From the NCBI RefSeq assembly GCF_001700435.1, contig NZ_LYPC01000010.1, positions 221,106-285,105 of the forward strand: DNA of 64,000 nucleotides. Direction: 5' to 3'. The notes beneath the pieces were generated by a model that was given only the letters and a program-made list of their open reading frames with translations, had not been told where the DNA came from and ran no database searches. Shown piece by piece: positions 8,403 through 16,914 of this stretch (its first letter is position 1; each line of letters begins with the position of its first letter). The translations under genes were made by a program, and so were the position numbers. Source of the stretch: Paenibacillus pectinilyticus. GTDB lineage: Bacteria; Bacillota; Bacilli; Paenibacillales; NBRC-103111.

Positions 8403-9986
8403 TTATGGAGCACTCGTTAAGAACTGTGCACTTGGGTTTTTGTCAATGGAAGAACGAAGCGCATATTCACTCTCGAATAAGCCAACGTAGTTCCCTTTCT
8501 TATCTTTAACGAGTTGTGAGTTGATACGGAACTTCGCTGGGTCAATTTTATCATCAACGATCCAACGTGCGAACTGATAATTCTGACGCTGCAGAAGAAT
8601 ATCTACCCCATACTCGGATTTCATCCGATGTTCCAGTACTTCAAATTGGAGTTGACCAACGACACCAAGAATCATGTCCTCGAAGCCAATCGTCGTGAAG
8701 ACTTGGATCATCCCTTCTTCGGTTAACTGATCAATCCCTTTGAGGAACTGCTTTTGCTTCAGCGCATTCTTAATGGAAACCTTGCTGAACAGCTCCGGCG
8801 AGAAGGTTGGCAGCTCATCGAAGATGACCTCTTCCCCTTCACTCAGGGAATCGCCAATCCGGAAAATACCTGGGTCGAACAGACCAATGATATCCCCGGG
8901 GAAAGCCTCCTCCACGATATCACGATCTTGCGCTAGGAATTGCTGCGGCTGTGCCAGCTTAATATCTTTGCCAAGACGAACATGCTTCACGGACATGCCC
9001 CGTTCGAATTTCCCAGAAACGATACGTAGGAAAGCTACACGGTCACGGTGAGCAGGGTTCATATTCGCTTGAATTTTGAACACATAGCCTGAGAACTTCT
9101 CTCTCGTCGGCTCGATCACACCAGCTGTGCTTGTGCGCGGCTCTGGCTTTGGCGCTAGCTGCAGAAAGTTCTCAAGGAACGTCTGCACCCCGAAGTTGTT
9201 TACCGCACTCCCGAAGAATACAGGCGTCAGCTCACCCTTCATCACTTTTTCCATATCAAAAGGATCCCCAGCCACATCCAGCAGCTCAATATCTCCGCAC
9301 AATTGCTTGTGCAGGAATTCGCCAGCGATTTGTTTGACTAATGGATCTTCTACGCCATCCACCTTGCGGACTTCAATATCCTTATGGTCATCCCCTTGGT
9401 AAAGCTCCAACTGGGATTTCCCGCGATCATACACGCCGCAGAACTGCTTGCCTGAACCAATCGGCCAGTTCATCGGATACGAACGAATGCCCAGCACTTC
9501 CTCTAGCTCTTCTAGAAGCTCAAACGGATCGCGACCCTCACGGTCCAATTTGTTGATGAAGGTGAAAATGGGAATCCCGCGCATTCGGCACACTTGGAAA
9601 AGCTTCTTCGTTTGGGTCTCGACCCCTTTGGCCACGTCAATCAACATCACCGCGCTATCCGCGGCAGTCAGTGTACGATAAGTGTCCTCACTGAAGTCTT
9701 GGTGACCCGGTGTATCCAGAATGTTGACACGGTGCCCTTCATAATCAAACTGCATCACGCTTGACGTTACAGAGATACCACGTTGTTTTTCAATTTCCAT
9801 CCAGTCAGATGTAGCATGCTTGCTGGCTTTACGGCCTTTTACCGTTCCTGCAAGGCGGATTGCGCCCCCGAATAAGAGCAGTTTCTCGGTTAACGTTGTT
9901 TTCCCGGCATCCGGGTGAGAAATAATCGCGAACGTCCGTCTTTTAGCGACTTCCGTTTCGAGAAGTTTAGTGAGTTGCGTTTTCAT
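8403..9986 (-). CDS. prfC: peptide chain release factor 3 (class II RF GTPase)
   Basis: 527 residues, the normal RF3 length. G-domain motifs are clear: HPDAGKTTLTEKLL (P-loop; the A instead of V is typical for RF3), RGISVTSS (switch I), DTPGHQDF (G3) and NKLD (G4). Domain II (HRDRVAFLRIVSGKFERGM) and domain III (QLQFEVLEHRMKSEYGV) complete the RF3 architecture, distinguishing it from EF-G. RF3 uses GTP to eject RF1/RF2 from the ribosome after peptide release. B. subtilis lacks prfC while many Paenibacillus have it. Monocistronic by the look of it, with GAAGGGA upstream of the ATG. Confidence 0.96.
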   Translation of the reverse strand: MKTQLTKLLETEVAKRRTFAIISHPDAGKTTLTEKLLLFGGAIRLAGTVKGRKASKHATSDWMEIEKQRGISVTSSVMQFDYEGHRVNILDTPGHQDFSEDTYRTLTAADSAVMLIDVAKGVETQTKKLFQVCRMRGIPIFTFINKLDREGRDPFELLEELEEVLGIRSYPMNWPIGSGKQFCGVYDRGKSQLELYQGDDHKDIEVRKVDGVEDPLVKQIAGEFLHKQLCGDIELLDVAGDPFDMEKVMKGELTPVFFGSAVNNFGVQTFLENFLQLAPKPEPRTSTAGVIEPTREKFSGYVFKIQANMNPAHRDRVAFLRIVSGKFERGMSVKHVRLGKDIKLAQPQQFLAQDRDIVEEAFPGDIIGLFDPGIFRIGDSLSEGEEVIFDELPTFSPELFSKVSIKNALKQKQFLKGIDQLTEEGMIQVFTTIGFEDMILGVVGQLQFEVLEHRMKSEYGVDILLQRQNYQFARWIVDDKIDPAKFRINSQLVKDKKGNYVGLFESEYALRSSIDKNPSAQFLTSAP

Positions 9987-10032
9987 GTGTTCGTTTATTC
10001 CCTTCTTCTTTTACATATAGACTTTCTCGGCA

Positions 10033-11106
10033 TCAAACGTGAGCTTTCTCCAGCGGAATGCTCCAGTTCGCTTCTTCAATGAACGTACGGTTGCTGAATT
10101 CCCTGCCGCGCACCACGACTTTATCCGCAAATACTTGAACATAGATTCCCTGCGCTTTATTCTTCGCATCTTGCTGATAAGCGCGGTTAAGCGTCCTACC
10201 GACGGAGGAATTATGGAAAAAATGGAACGTTTCCTGAACATAATGCGGTGTCCCATTCTGGAAATCCTGGTGGCGATGGCCGCAGAAGACGAAAACATTT
10301 TTGTAAGACTTTAACGTCTCTCTGAACTGGATCGCTCGAATGAGCTGGTGTGTCGCACCATCAGTGCCAATCGGCGGCAGAGGCTGATGCGTCATAACAA
10401 ATAGCGGCCTTCCTGGCTTATATAAAAGGCTGGTTCTTTCTTTGAACCAAGCCATTTGTTCATCTGAGTACCATGCGCCTTCACCCACTTCGGGCTTCTC
10501 TTGCACATAAGCTTCTTGCGATAACAGTAGGATCGAGTGTCCATTCGTTGTAAAATCATTATAAATGGTATTATAGCTCATAAAATGCTTGAACTGATCT
10601 CGGCTTAATGCATCATTCTTGCCATTCGGGACAGCATCTTGATCCCAAGCGTTCGCTTTGTTAATCCAGATGGTGTAATAATCGTGATTTCCCATGTTCG
10701 CATGAACGGGAGGCAGCTTATAACTGCTCAATATGCTGCGCAATTCCTTATAATCGCGTTCTGTTCCAGTATCCGTCAAATCCCCTGTCAACATAATCGC
10801 ATCCACGGGACCATCGAAATGAGTCACATCATCCAGCGCTTGGCGCAGCTTCTTGATGGTTTGGGGATCACCCGACGTCACATGTAAATCGCTTAGGATA
10901 AAAAAGGACATCAAGGGTCCAAGAGGCAAAGGTTCCTCCGAGGGCTCTGCCGTAGCTTGGGGAGGCTCTGGACTGCCTGCTGGCGCAATAGCTGGCTGAC
11001 CTTCCTGAATGAATTTCTTCTTCACCAGCACACTAAACCATGCACTTAATCCTACTAAAACAACCCCAATGGCGAGCAGCCATCGCACAAACGCTCTTCG
11101 TGACAT
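10033..11106 (-). CDS. membrane-anchored calcineurin-like metallophosphoesterase
   Basis: 357 residues. The N-terminus MSRRAFVRWLLAIGVVLVG has a twin-arginine-like motif followed by one hydrophobic segment, so the enzyme is exported or anchored outside the membrane. After a Pro/Glu-rich linker (about 35-60) the calcineurin-type motifs appear in order: LSDLHVTSGD, MLTGDLTDTG, MGNHDYY, VMTHQPLP and FCGHRHQ, supplying the two-metal site. Family members hydrolyse phosphomonoesters or diesters (nucleotides, lipids, wall intermediates); the substrate is not predictable here. Stands alone between prfC and zwf. Confidence 0.88.
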   Translation of the reverse strand: MSRRAFVRWLLAIGVVLVGLSAWFSVLVKKKFIQEGQPAIAPAGSPEPPQATAEPSEEPLPLGPLMSFFILSDLHVTSGDPQTIKKLRQALDDVTHFDGPVDAIMLTGDLTDTGTERDYKELRSILSSYKLPPVHANMGNHDYYTIWINKANAWDQDAVPNGKNDALSRDQFKHFMSYNTIYNDFTTNGHSILLLSQEAYVQEKPEVGEGAWYSDEQMAWFKERTSLLYKPGRPLFVMTHQPLPPIGTDGATHQLIRAIQFRETLKSYKNVFVFCGHRHQDFQNGTPHYVQETFHFFHNSSVGRTLNRAYQQDAKNKAQGIYVQVFADKVVVRGREFSNRTFIEEANWSIPLEKAHV

Positions 11107-11242
11107 CGATGCACCTCAAGTGTATTAATTGGCAAAATAGCTTTATGATCTAGTATACCACAAATAAAGGCGTTATAAGATGTCCCGTATGTGGAATGGA
11201 TACAATCAAAATTATGATGTGAAATATATAAATTCTATAACT

Positions 11243-11279
11243 TAAAAAATCCAACAGGCCGCATGGGCCTGCTGGATAA
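11243..11279 (-). terminator. zwf terminator
   Basis: Perfect stem CCAGCAGGCC/GGCCTGTTGG-like hairpin with a CATG loop, followed on the minus strand by ATTTTTTAAG, 13 bases after the zwf stop. Confidence 0.9.
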
Positions 11280-11291
11280 GCTACCGAATAT

Positions 11292-12827
11292 TTAAGCCAA
11301 TACGGTTGTTTTCTGAATAGCTTCCCAATCGACTTCCCCTTCATTTTGACCGTTAATCGGCCACCACTTGAACCCATCATCGCTCAGAAGCTTCGACGCT
11401 TCTTCAGGACCCCATGAGCCCGCAGGGTAGTGCTTCAGATCTTCCGTCTGTTCGGCCCAAGCAGCTGCTATGCGGTCCACATAAGACCAAGCAAGCGCAA
11501 CTTCATCCCAACGTGTAAAGTAGGTGGAATCTCCGCGTGTCGCATCATACAGCAAACGCTCATAAGCCTCAGGCGTATTGATCCCGATCTGACAGCTTTG
11601 GCAGAAATCCATCGCTACTGGTACGATTACACCTTCTGAACCAGGCTGCTTCGCGTTCATTTTCAAATAGATGCCTTCCATCGGATTCACACGGAATACA
11701 AGTAAGTTAGGCTCTAACTCATGCTTTTTAGCCAAATAGACGTTGTTCGGGATGTTCTTGAACTCCACCACAACTTCTGTTGTTTTGACCGGCAGTCTTT
11801 TCCCCGTACGAATGTAGAACGGCACTCCCGCCCAGCGGAAATTATCCACGTGTACACGCGCTGCGAAATACGTTTCTGTGGTTGATTGCGGGTTCACGTT
11901 GTCCTCTTCACGGTATGCTGGCAACGCTTTGCCTTTGGCAGAGCCCTCAGCGTACTGACCGCGAATGACATTCGCACGCACATCATTGCCGTCTTCAAAC
12001 AGACGCAAGGAGCGCAGCACCTTCACCTTCTCATCGCGGATATCTTCCGGATGCAAGCGGCTTGGCGGCTCCATCGCCATCATCATCAGCATTTGCAGCA
12101 TATGATTCTGACCCATATCACGAAGGGCACCCGAGTGGTCATAGTAGCCACCGCGCTCTTCAACCCCGACCGTTTCACTAAGTGTGATCTGGATGTTAGC
12201 TATGTATTTATTATTCCAAAGCGGCTCGAAGAATGCATTCGCGAAACGAACGAACTCGATATTTTGCACCATTTCTTTGCCAAGGTAATGATCGATACGG
12301 TAAATATCTTTCTCTTCGAACACTTGACGAAGTTGTCCATTCAGGCGCTCAGCCGATGGCAGATCGTAACCGAAAGGTTTTTCGATAACAAGGCGATGCC
12401 AGCCTTTTGTTTTGAGCAAGCCGCCTTCGCTTAAATTGTACGATACATTGCCGAACAATTCAGGCGCCAGAGCTAAATAGAACAGACGGTTCCCGCCCGT
12501 TTGGTATTTCTCATCCAACTTAGCCGTCAGGTCATTCAGTTCATGGAACCCATCCACATTATTAATGTCGAGTGACATATATTCAAACCGCTGAGCAAAT
12601 TGCTCCCATTCCGCCGCATCCGTATTTTTGTAACGAGCAAAATCCTGAATCGAATTCTTCACGTCTTCGCGGAATTGCTCATTCGTACGCGGTCTGCGTG
12701 CCAGACCTACAACTGCAAAATTGTCACCCAGTTTGCCTTCGCGGTACAGGCTATAAAAGGCTGGAAACAGCTTTCTTTTCGCTAAATCCCCCGTTGCCCC
12801 GAAAATATAAAACACAGCTCCACTCAT
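11292..12827 (-). CDS. zwf: glucose-6-phosphate 1-dehydrogenase
   Basis: 511 residues, full length. N-terminal NADP-binding motif FYIFGATGDLAKRKLFPAFY and the active-site signature RIDHYLGKEMVQNI (Lys and His of the catalytic site) are both present, as are the later FYIRTGKRLP and MEGIYLKMNAKQPG segments. It oxidises glucose-6-phosphate to 6-phosphogluconolactone, the entry to the pentose phosphate pathway and an NADPH source. A single-gene unit: its own terminator lies downstream and the divergent spacer to the next plus-strand gene holds a TTTCTTATAAGAAA palindrome that may be a regulatory site. Confidence 0.97.
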   Translation of the reverse strand: MSGAVFYIFGATGDLAKRKLFPAFYSLYREGKLGDNFAVVGLARRPRTNEQFREDVKNSIQDFARYKNTDAAEWEQFAQRFEYMSLDINNVDGFHELNDLTAKLDEKYQTGGNRLFYLALAPELFGNVSYNLSEGGLLKTKGWHRLVIEKPFGYDLPSAERLNGQLRQVFEEKDIYRIDHYLGKEMVQNIEFVRFANAFFEPLWNNKYIANIQITLSETVGVEERGGYYDHSGALRDMGQNHMLQMLMMMAMEPPSRLHPEDIRDEKVKVLRSLRLFEDGNDVRANVIRGQYAEGSAKGKALPAYREEDNVNPQSTTETYFAARVHVDNFRWAGVPFYIRTGKRLPVKTTEVVVEFKNIPNNVYLAKKHELEPNLLVFRVNPMEGIYLKMNAKQPGSEGVIVPVAMDFCQSCQIGINTPEAYERLLYDATRGDSTYFTRWDEVALAWSYVDRIAAAWAEQTEDLKHYPAGSWGPEEASKLLSDDGFKWWPINGQNEGEVDWEAIQKTTVLA

Positions 12828-12926
12828 CTATGCATCATTCTTTCTCTATTAGAATTAGTTAATATGCTTAGCATACCTAAAATTGTCAAGCTATTCAACT
12901 TTTCTACGTACTTTCTTCCATAACTT

Positions 12927-12940
12927 TTTCTTATAAGAAA
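12927..12940. promoter_or_regulatory. 14-bp perfect palindrome between zwf and divergent gene
   Basis: TTTCTTATAAGAAA, located about 100 bases upstream of zwf and 78 bases upstream of the divergent gene. Could be an operator or a -10-like AT element; no regulator is assigned. Confidence 0.35.
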
Positions 12941-13017
12941 CTAGACATTCGTCTATACCGATGTGCAAGGCCTGGCATAGGCTAACAGTACATACCCACA
13001 CGGAGGTGCCTCATCCC

Positions 13018-13380
13018 ATGCAAGCCTTTCACCCCATCACTGAAAAAACGTGCAGAAGCCTTGTCGGAAAGCCTGTTCTACTGGTTTTGAATAATGGTGT
13101 TGAACTCGCTGGAATCGTCAGTCGCATTGAGAAAAACAAGCTAATTTTGAATGACAGCCCACAAGCTAAACTCAATTCGACTCCCAAGTCAACGAAAACC
13201 ACGATAGCTAAAAAAGGAAAGAAACAGCCCGTCCAGCGGGATATGCCAACATCAGCGGAAAGCACCGAGCAGCTTTCTTCCTTCGGTCTTCCCCTCTTTG
13301 GAGGCCCTGCACCCGCACCTAGACCAACAGGTCCTGTGGATATTCAAATTGACTACATTGCGGCGCTGTTCAGTGAATGA
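13018..13380 (+). CDS. conserved small protein of unknown function, Sm-like N-terminus
   Basis: 120 residues. The first ~50 (TCRSLVGKPVLLVLNNGVELAGIVSRIEKNKLILND) have the strand pattern of small LSm/YlzJ-like beta-barrel proteins common in Bacillota: hydrophobic strand, N-G turn, then G(I/V)V and a K-L-I-L-ND strand. A Lys/Ser/Thr-rich linker follows, then a Gly/Pro stretch (GLPLFGGPAPAPRPTG) and a hydrophobic end. I do not recognise a function. ATG 13018 is preferred over 12961 because GGAGGTG is 9 bases upstream. Followed by a good terminator, so it is monocistronic. Confidence 0.75.
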   Translation: MQAFHPITEKTCRSLVGKPVLLVLNNGVELAGIVSRIEKNKLILNDSPQAKLNSTPKSTKTTIAKKGKKQPVQRDMPTSAESTEQLSSFGLPLFGGPAPAPRPTGPVDIQIDYIAALFSE

Positions 13381-13387
13381 ATACAAA

Positions 13388-13422
13388 GGCTGTGGATTCA
13401 GCTCATCTACAGCCCTTTTTTT
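13388..13422 (+). terminator. Rho-independent terminator
   Basis: GGCTGTgGAT / ATCtACAGCC stem followed by TTTTTTT, directly downstream of the 120-residue unknown gene; it lies at the 3' end of the convergent GNAT gene as well. Confidence 0.85.
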
Positions 13423-13868
13423 CAACGCCTAATTTTCTTACTCATACGGTAACAGCTCAGTTCGGGTACATACGAATCAATCTCATAGCCCCTTTTGGTA
13501 TAAAACCGAATCGCTTTCGGGTTGCTATCATCGACAAAGAGCTCGACGGTACGGCAGCGCTCACTTAATCCGTAATCTTCAGCCATCTTCATCAGCGAAT
13601 GTCCCAAACCCTTCCCCTGTTCGCGTGCGTCCACAGCAAGCATATCAATGAAGAGCACATTTGATTTGCGCATGACGGAAATGAAGCCGTAAGGCTTCTT
13701 ATATCCTTTAGCCATAACGAATGTTTTATTCCCGTTTAATCGCTTACGAATCTCAGCAAAGGTGACCGAGTTCTCCGAAGCATACATTCTGGAAAATGGA
13801 ACTAATTGCTCGACAACTAATCGGTATATAGCAGCGTCGTCAATAGTAGACAAACGTTTGCGAATCAC
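13422..13868 (-). CDS. GNAT-family N-acetyltransferase
   Basis: About 148 residues, one GNAT domain. The acetyl-CoA pyrophosphate loop reads LAVDAREQGKGLGHSLM (Q/R-x-x-G-x-G/A) at about 86-102, and the C-terminal NPKAIRFYTKRGYE motif with the conserved Tyr is present. The family moves an acetyl group from acetyl-CoA to an amine; the acceptor is unknown. Start taken as GTG 13868 because GGAGG is 9 bases upstream; the frame extends to an ATG at 13886 that lies on that site. Monocistronic, convergent with the upstream unknown gene. Confidence 0.87.
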   Translation of the reverse strand: MIRKRLSTIDDAAIYRLVVEQLVPFSRMYASENSVTFAEIRKRLNGNKTFVMAKGYKKPYGFISVMRKSNVLFIDMLAVDAREQGKGLGHSLMKMAEDYGLSERCRTVELFVDDSNPKAIRFYTKRGYEIDSYVPELSCYRMSKKIRR

Positions 13869-13998
13869 ATGGCACCGCCTCCACAAGAAGCAATAATGCT
13901 ATCTTATGTCAGTTCACCTGCAATTGACCCCCCAAGTACCAATTTACCCCAGTCTACGCAAGTGATATACTTAACGTATGTGAAATGAGGTGACTTTC

Positions 13999-14727
13999 AT
14001 GATTAATGCCTATCCATCCATCATGGCTGTGAACAGATACCAAACCCACAAGGACTATTATCGTGTTGGCGCAGTAAGTGCTGTATCCGGCGGCAAAACG
14101 AATACGATTCGCAGAATGCTGGATCTTCCTTATGAAGAGCTCGCTTACAAACAGTTCGCTCAAGCGGCGGCCAAAGATGTATCGCAATTCGTCAAATCTG
14201 CACAGACGGTCAAGCAATCGGCTCAGACCTTGATTACGACGAGCTCTAATTTAACTTCCAATTCTACTGCGTTACCCGCCTCCAGTTCGGCAGAAGATCA
14301 GCAAGCAGCTCTCACCCAGAAGATACAAGACTTTATTCAAACATATAATGACTTTCAGGATCAGTTAGTCGGCACACCTGATTTAGTGAACAGTGCATTC
14401 CTTCAAGGTTTGGAAGTCGCTGCTAAGCCCCTCTCCCTGAAGCAACTTGGGATTACGAAGCAGGATACTGGGCAACTCGGCTTAGATGTGGATACACTCG
14501 TTGGCCAGATGAAGAGTCAAGTTAGTGCCGTCTCTACGAGTTTAAACCACTTAACCAGCTTTGCCAGCTCTCTCGTGAACACGATTAATCGGATGCAGCA
14601 GCTGCCATCCGCTTCATTTTTCCAATTGTCTTCATCACCATTGAAGCCATATGGACAGTATCAATCGCAACTACAGTCGTATTTGCCGGTTCCGATGCGC
14701 GGCATTTTGTTGGATGCGAAGATGTGA
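13999..14727 (+). CDS. FliD/flagellar-hook-associated-like conserved protein
   Basis: About 242 residues, rich in Ser, Thr, Gln and Ala and predicted mostly helical. Segments such as AKDVSQFVKSAQTVKQSAQ, QKIQDFIQTYNDF and LKQLGITKQDTGQLGLDVDTL resemble the FliD C-terminal region (IQNFVDAYN..., LGI...DGTLxLD), but the protein is far shorter than FliD and no flagellar genes are nearby. It may be a stand-alone surface or secreted helper; function not established. ATG 13999 has GAGGTG 6 bases upstream. Possibly lineage-restricted to Paenibacillus-type genomes. Confidence 0.65.
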   Translation: MINAYPSIMAVNRYQTHKDYYRVGAVSAVSGGKTNTIRRMLDLPYEELAYKQFAQAAAKDVSQFVKSAQTVKQSAQTLITTSSNLTSNSTALPASSSAEDQQAALTQKIQDFIQTYNDFQDQLVGTPDLVNSAFLQGLEVAAKPLSLKQLGITKQDTGQLGLDVDTLVGQMKSQVSAVSTSLNHLTSFASSLVNTINRMQQLPSASFFQLSSSPLKPYGQYQSQLQSYLPVPMRGILLDAKM

Positions 14728-14754
14728 GACCGCAGTAAAATCAATTCAGTTATG

Positions 14755-14793
14755 AGGCCTTGGTCCTGAATCTCATCGGGCCAAGGCCTTTCC
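14755..14793 (+). terminator. terminator after the FliD-like gene
   Basis: AGGCCTTGG ... CCAAGGCCT stem with a 17-base loop and a short TTTCC tail. Confidence 0.65.
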
Positions 14794-14809
14794 GGCGTTA
14801 CCCTACATA

Positions 14810-14827
14810 TTGTTGAAATAGAAACAA
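14810..14827 (+). promoter_or_regulatory. putative MarR operator O1 over the marR promoter
   Basis: TTGTT-N8-AACAA inverted repeat overlapping a -35 (TTGTTG, 14810-14815); a TATTAT -10 lies 17 bases on (14833-14838). The same TTGTT-N8-A(A/T)CAA arrangement occurs twice before the MFS gene. Confidence 0.7.
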
Positions 14828-14877
14828 AGATTTATTATATAATAGGGGTAATGCACCAACGGGTGGGAGGACAGGCC

Positions 14878-15345
14878 ATGAACAAAGAAGATCAGGTCTT
14901 AAAGGGTCTAAGGGACTTATACAACAGGATTGTTTGGCTTAATAAAGATAAGATGGAAGAGAGTCTTAAGGGGTATACGTCTACTGAGGTACACTGCATA
15001 GAATACATTGAAAAAAATATAGATTCCAACGTGACTAAACTTGCAGAGTTTTTCTATATGACTCGCGGCGCCATTAGTAAATTAACAAAGAAACTCATAG
15101 AAAAAGGCCTCATCGAGAGCTACCAGAAGTCGGATAACAAGAAAGAAATCTATTTTAAGCTTACGGAGCAAGGGAAAGTCATTTATAACATTCATGAGGA
15201 CCTGCACCAAGAGTTTCAAGAGCGGGATAAAGCTGTATTCGAACAGATTACCGAGGAACAATATGACAGTATGCTTAGCTTCGTGGACAAGTATTGCAAG
15301 CATTTGGATGCAGAAATAAAGAAAGTGGGTATAGATAGTAAGTAG
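14878..15345 (+). CDS. MarR-family transcriptional regulator
   Basis: 155 residues with a central winged helix-turn-helix: NVTKLAEFFYMTRGAISKLTKKLIEKGLIE (about 48-77), then the wing YQKSDNKKEIYFKLTEQGK. MarR proteins are dimers that leave DNA when a phenolic or drug-like ligand binds. ATG 14878 has GGAGG 7 bases upstream; the frame continues to 14851 without such a site. The following gene is an MFS exporter with its own promoter, and the same inverted repeat overlies both promoters, so this regulator very probably represses itself and the exporter. Confidence 0.92.
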   Translation: MNKEDQVLKGLRDLYNRIVWLNKDKMEESLKGYTSTEVHCIEYIEKNIDSNVTKLAEFFYMTRGAISKLTKKLIEKGLIESYQKSDNKKEIYFKLTEQGKVIYNIHEDLHQEFQERDKAVFEQITEEQYDSMLSFVDKYCKHLDAEIKKVGIDSK

Positions 15346-15379
15346 CAATCCAATCCATATGAATATGAAAATGAATCCA

Positions 15380-15419
15380 TAGGCAGCTGGTCTCAATTGA
15401 GATTGGGCTGCTTTTTTAT
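15380..15419 (+). terminator. marR terminator
   Basis: GCAGC ... TCTCAATTGAGA ... GCTGC hairpin followed by TTTTTTATT, separating marR from the MFS promoter. Confidence 0.75.
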
Positions 15420-15429
15420 TGCTGTAAAT

Positions 15430-15447
15430 TTGTTGACAAGGAAACAA
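15430..15447 (+). promoter_or_regulatory. putative MarR operator O2 over the MFS promoter -35
   Basis: TTGTT-gacaagga-AACAA; the embedded TTGACA (15433-15438) is the -35 of a strong promoter whose -10 TACGAT is at 15456-15461 (17-base spacer). Confidence 0.75.
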
Positions 15448-15465
15448 AATTGCGATACGATGACT

Positions 15466-15483
15466 TTGTTTCCAAGGAATCAA
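15466..15483 (+). promoter_or_regulatory. putative MarR operator O3 at the MFS transcription start
   Basis: TTGTT-tccaagga-ATCAA, one mismatch from the other two sites. It covers the expected +1, and with O2 forms a larger 9-base inverted repeat GGAAACAAA...TTTGTTTCC. Confidence 0.65.
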
Positions 15484-15512
15484 TACCATCACCTTTTAGG
15501 AGAGAACATCCA

Positions 15513-16754
15513 ATGCCCCTAATTAAATCACAAAGCAACCATGATCCGAACTCCGAACAAACCGTTGATAAACATGCTTTACTATTCGGTCTTATCTCGG
15601 TGTTTCTTTGCGGTATCGGCTTTAGTATCATAGCACCTGTCGTCCCCTTCTTAGTACAGCCTTATATTAGCTTTCCAGGAGAACAAGCAATCGTTGTTAC
15701 CCTGTTGACTTCTGTTTATGCCGTCTGCGTGTTTTTTGCAGCCCCCGTTCTTGGAGCTTTGAGCGACAAATATGGCCGTCGCCCCTTGCTCTTAATCTGC
15801 CTATTGGGTTCTGCCATCGGGTACTTCGTTTTTGGCATAGGCGGCGCGCTATGGGTCCTATTTGCTGGGCGCATCATCGAAGGGGTAACAGGCGGGAGCA
15901 TAAGCACGATCTTCGCCTATTTCGCAGACATCATTCCTCCAGCACAGCGAACCAAATACTTTGGATGGGTGAGTGCCGTTGTCGGTGTAGGCACTGTCAT
16001 TGGTCCAACACTAGGCGGATTACTTGCCAAGTTTAGCTATACTGCACCCCTGTATTTTGGAGCAATCATCACATTAGTGAATGTTGTTTATGGCCTCTTT
16101 TATATGCCTGAGAGTCTTGGCAAGACGAACAGACTGAAAGAGATTTCCTTTGTACGACTGAATCCATTTACACAACTTGCCAACCTGCTTTCCACGAAAA
16201 ACTTAAAGAGGTTACTGATCTCAGCGTTCTTACTGTGGATCCCCAACGGATCACTACAAGCCGTTTTCTCACAATTTACAATGGATACTTTCAGTTGGAA
16301 GCCTGCCCTAATCGGACTTATGTTTTCAATTATGGGCATCCAAGACATCGTTTCACAGGGGTTCATCATGCCCAAGCTCTTGATAAAACTTTCTGATAAA
16401 CAGATTGCAATTGTTGGCATGGTTGCAGAAATTATAGGCTACTGCCTTATTGCGCTATCAGCTCTGTTCACCTTCTATCCGCTATTAATCGCTGGCATGT
16501 TTATCTTCGGTTTCGGTGATTCGATCTTTGGGCCTTCCTTCAATGGGATGCTCTCCAAGTCTGTCGATGCTAGTGAACAAGGAAGAATTCAAGGAGGCAG
16601 CCAATCCATTCAGGCTTTAGCAAGAATGATTGGACCTATCATTGGAGGTCAAATCTATGTATCATTTGGTCATGCCGCACCCGCTTTTATGGGTATGATC
16701 CTCATAGCCGCGGCAATTCCGGTTTTGTATAAGCGAGTTGCGCACGTAAATTGA
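15513..16754 (+). CDS. MFS-family drug-efflux transporter (TetA-like)
   Basis: 413 residues with about 12 transmembrane segments. After a hydrophilic N-terminus, TM1 begins LLFGLISVFLCGIGFSIIAP; the loop 2-3 signature GALSDKYGRRPLLL (GxLaDrxGrR) and the motif-C region VGTVIGPTLGGLL in TM5 mark drug:H+ antiporters of the TetA/Bcr type. It probably exports a hydrophobic compound sensed by the adjacent MarR protein. ATG 15513 with AGGAGA upstream is chosen; a frame to 15450 would start inside the promoter. Confidence 0.92.
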   Translation: MPLIKSQSNHDPNSEQTVDKHALLFGLISVFLCGIGFSIIAPVVPFLVQPYISFPGEQAIVVTLLTSVYAVCVFFAAPVLGALSDKYGRRPLLLICLLGSAIGYFVFGIGGALWVLFAGRIIEGVTGGSISTIFAYFADIIPPAQRTKYFGWVSAVVGVGTVIGPTLGGLLAKFSYTAPLYFGAIITLVNVVYGLFYMPESLGKTNRLKEISFVRLNPFTQLANLLSTKNLKRLLISAFLLWIPNGSLQAVFSQFTMDTFSWKPALIGLMFSIMGIQDIVSQGFIMPKLLIKLSDKQIAIVGMVAEIIGYCLIALSALFTFYPLLIAGMFIFGFGDSIFGPSFNGMLSKSVDASEQGRIQGGSQSIQALARMIGPIIGGQIYVSFGHAAPAFMGMILIAAAIPVLYKRVAHVN

Positions 16755-16763
16755 GAAAAACTT

Positions 16764-16849
16764 CTATCGAAGTACTTCGAGGATGTGCGACCGCGTTTTA
16801 TAGGTAGTTTTTATCGCCAATTATCAAGTCGTTTTCGGGAACCGAAAAC
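16764..16849. other. two palindromes after the MFS gene
   Basis: TCGAAGTACTTCGA is a perfect 14-bp palindrome (16764-16777), and GTTTTCGG-gaa-CCGAAAAC (16831-16849) a perfect 8-bp hairpin. Neither has a strong T tract, so they are not clear terminators; function unknown. Confidence 0.45.
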
Positions 16850-16873
16850 TTATACTTTCTAATGTGGTAAAGA

Positions 16874-16912
16874 AAAGGAGCTAAGCGCGAACAATGCGCT
16901 TAGCTCCTTTTA
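16874..16912. terminator. bidirectional terminator (lepB side)
   Basis: AAAAGGAGCTAAGCGC ... GCGCTTAGCTCCTTTT, a perfect stem with A and T tracts on both sides, 3 bases from the lepB stop. Confidence 0.9.
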
Positions 16913-16914
16913 CA

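Noticed and set aside
10011..10298. Minus-strand 95-residue frame inside the metallophosphoesterase
   Set aside because: Out of frame with a gene that has all five metal-binding motifs; no ribosome binding site.
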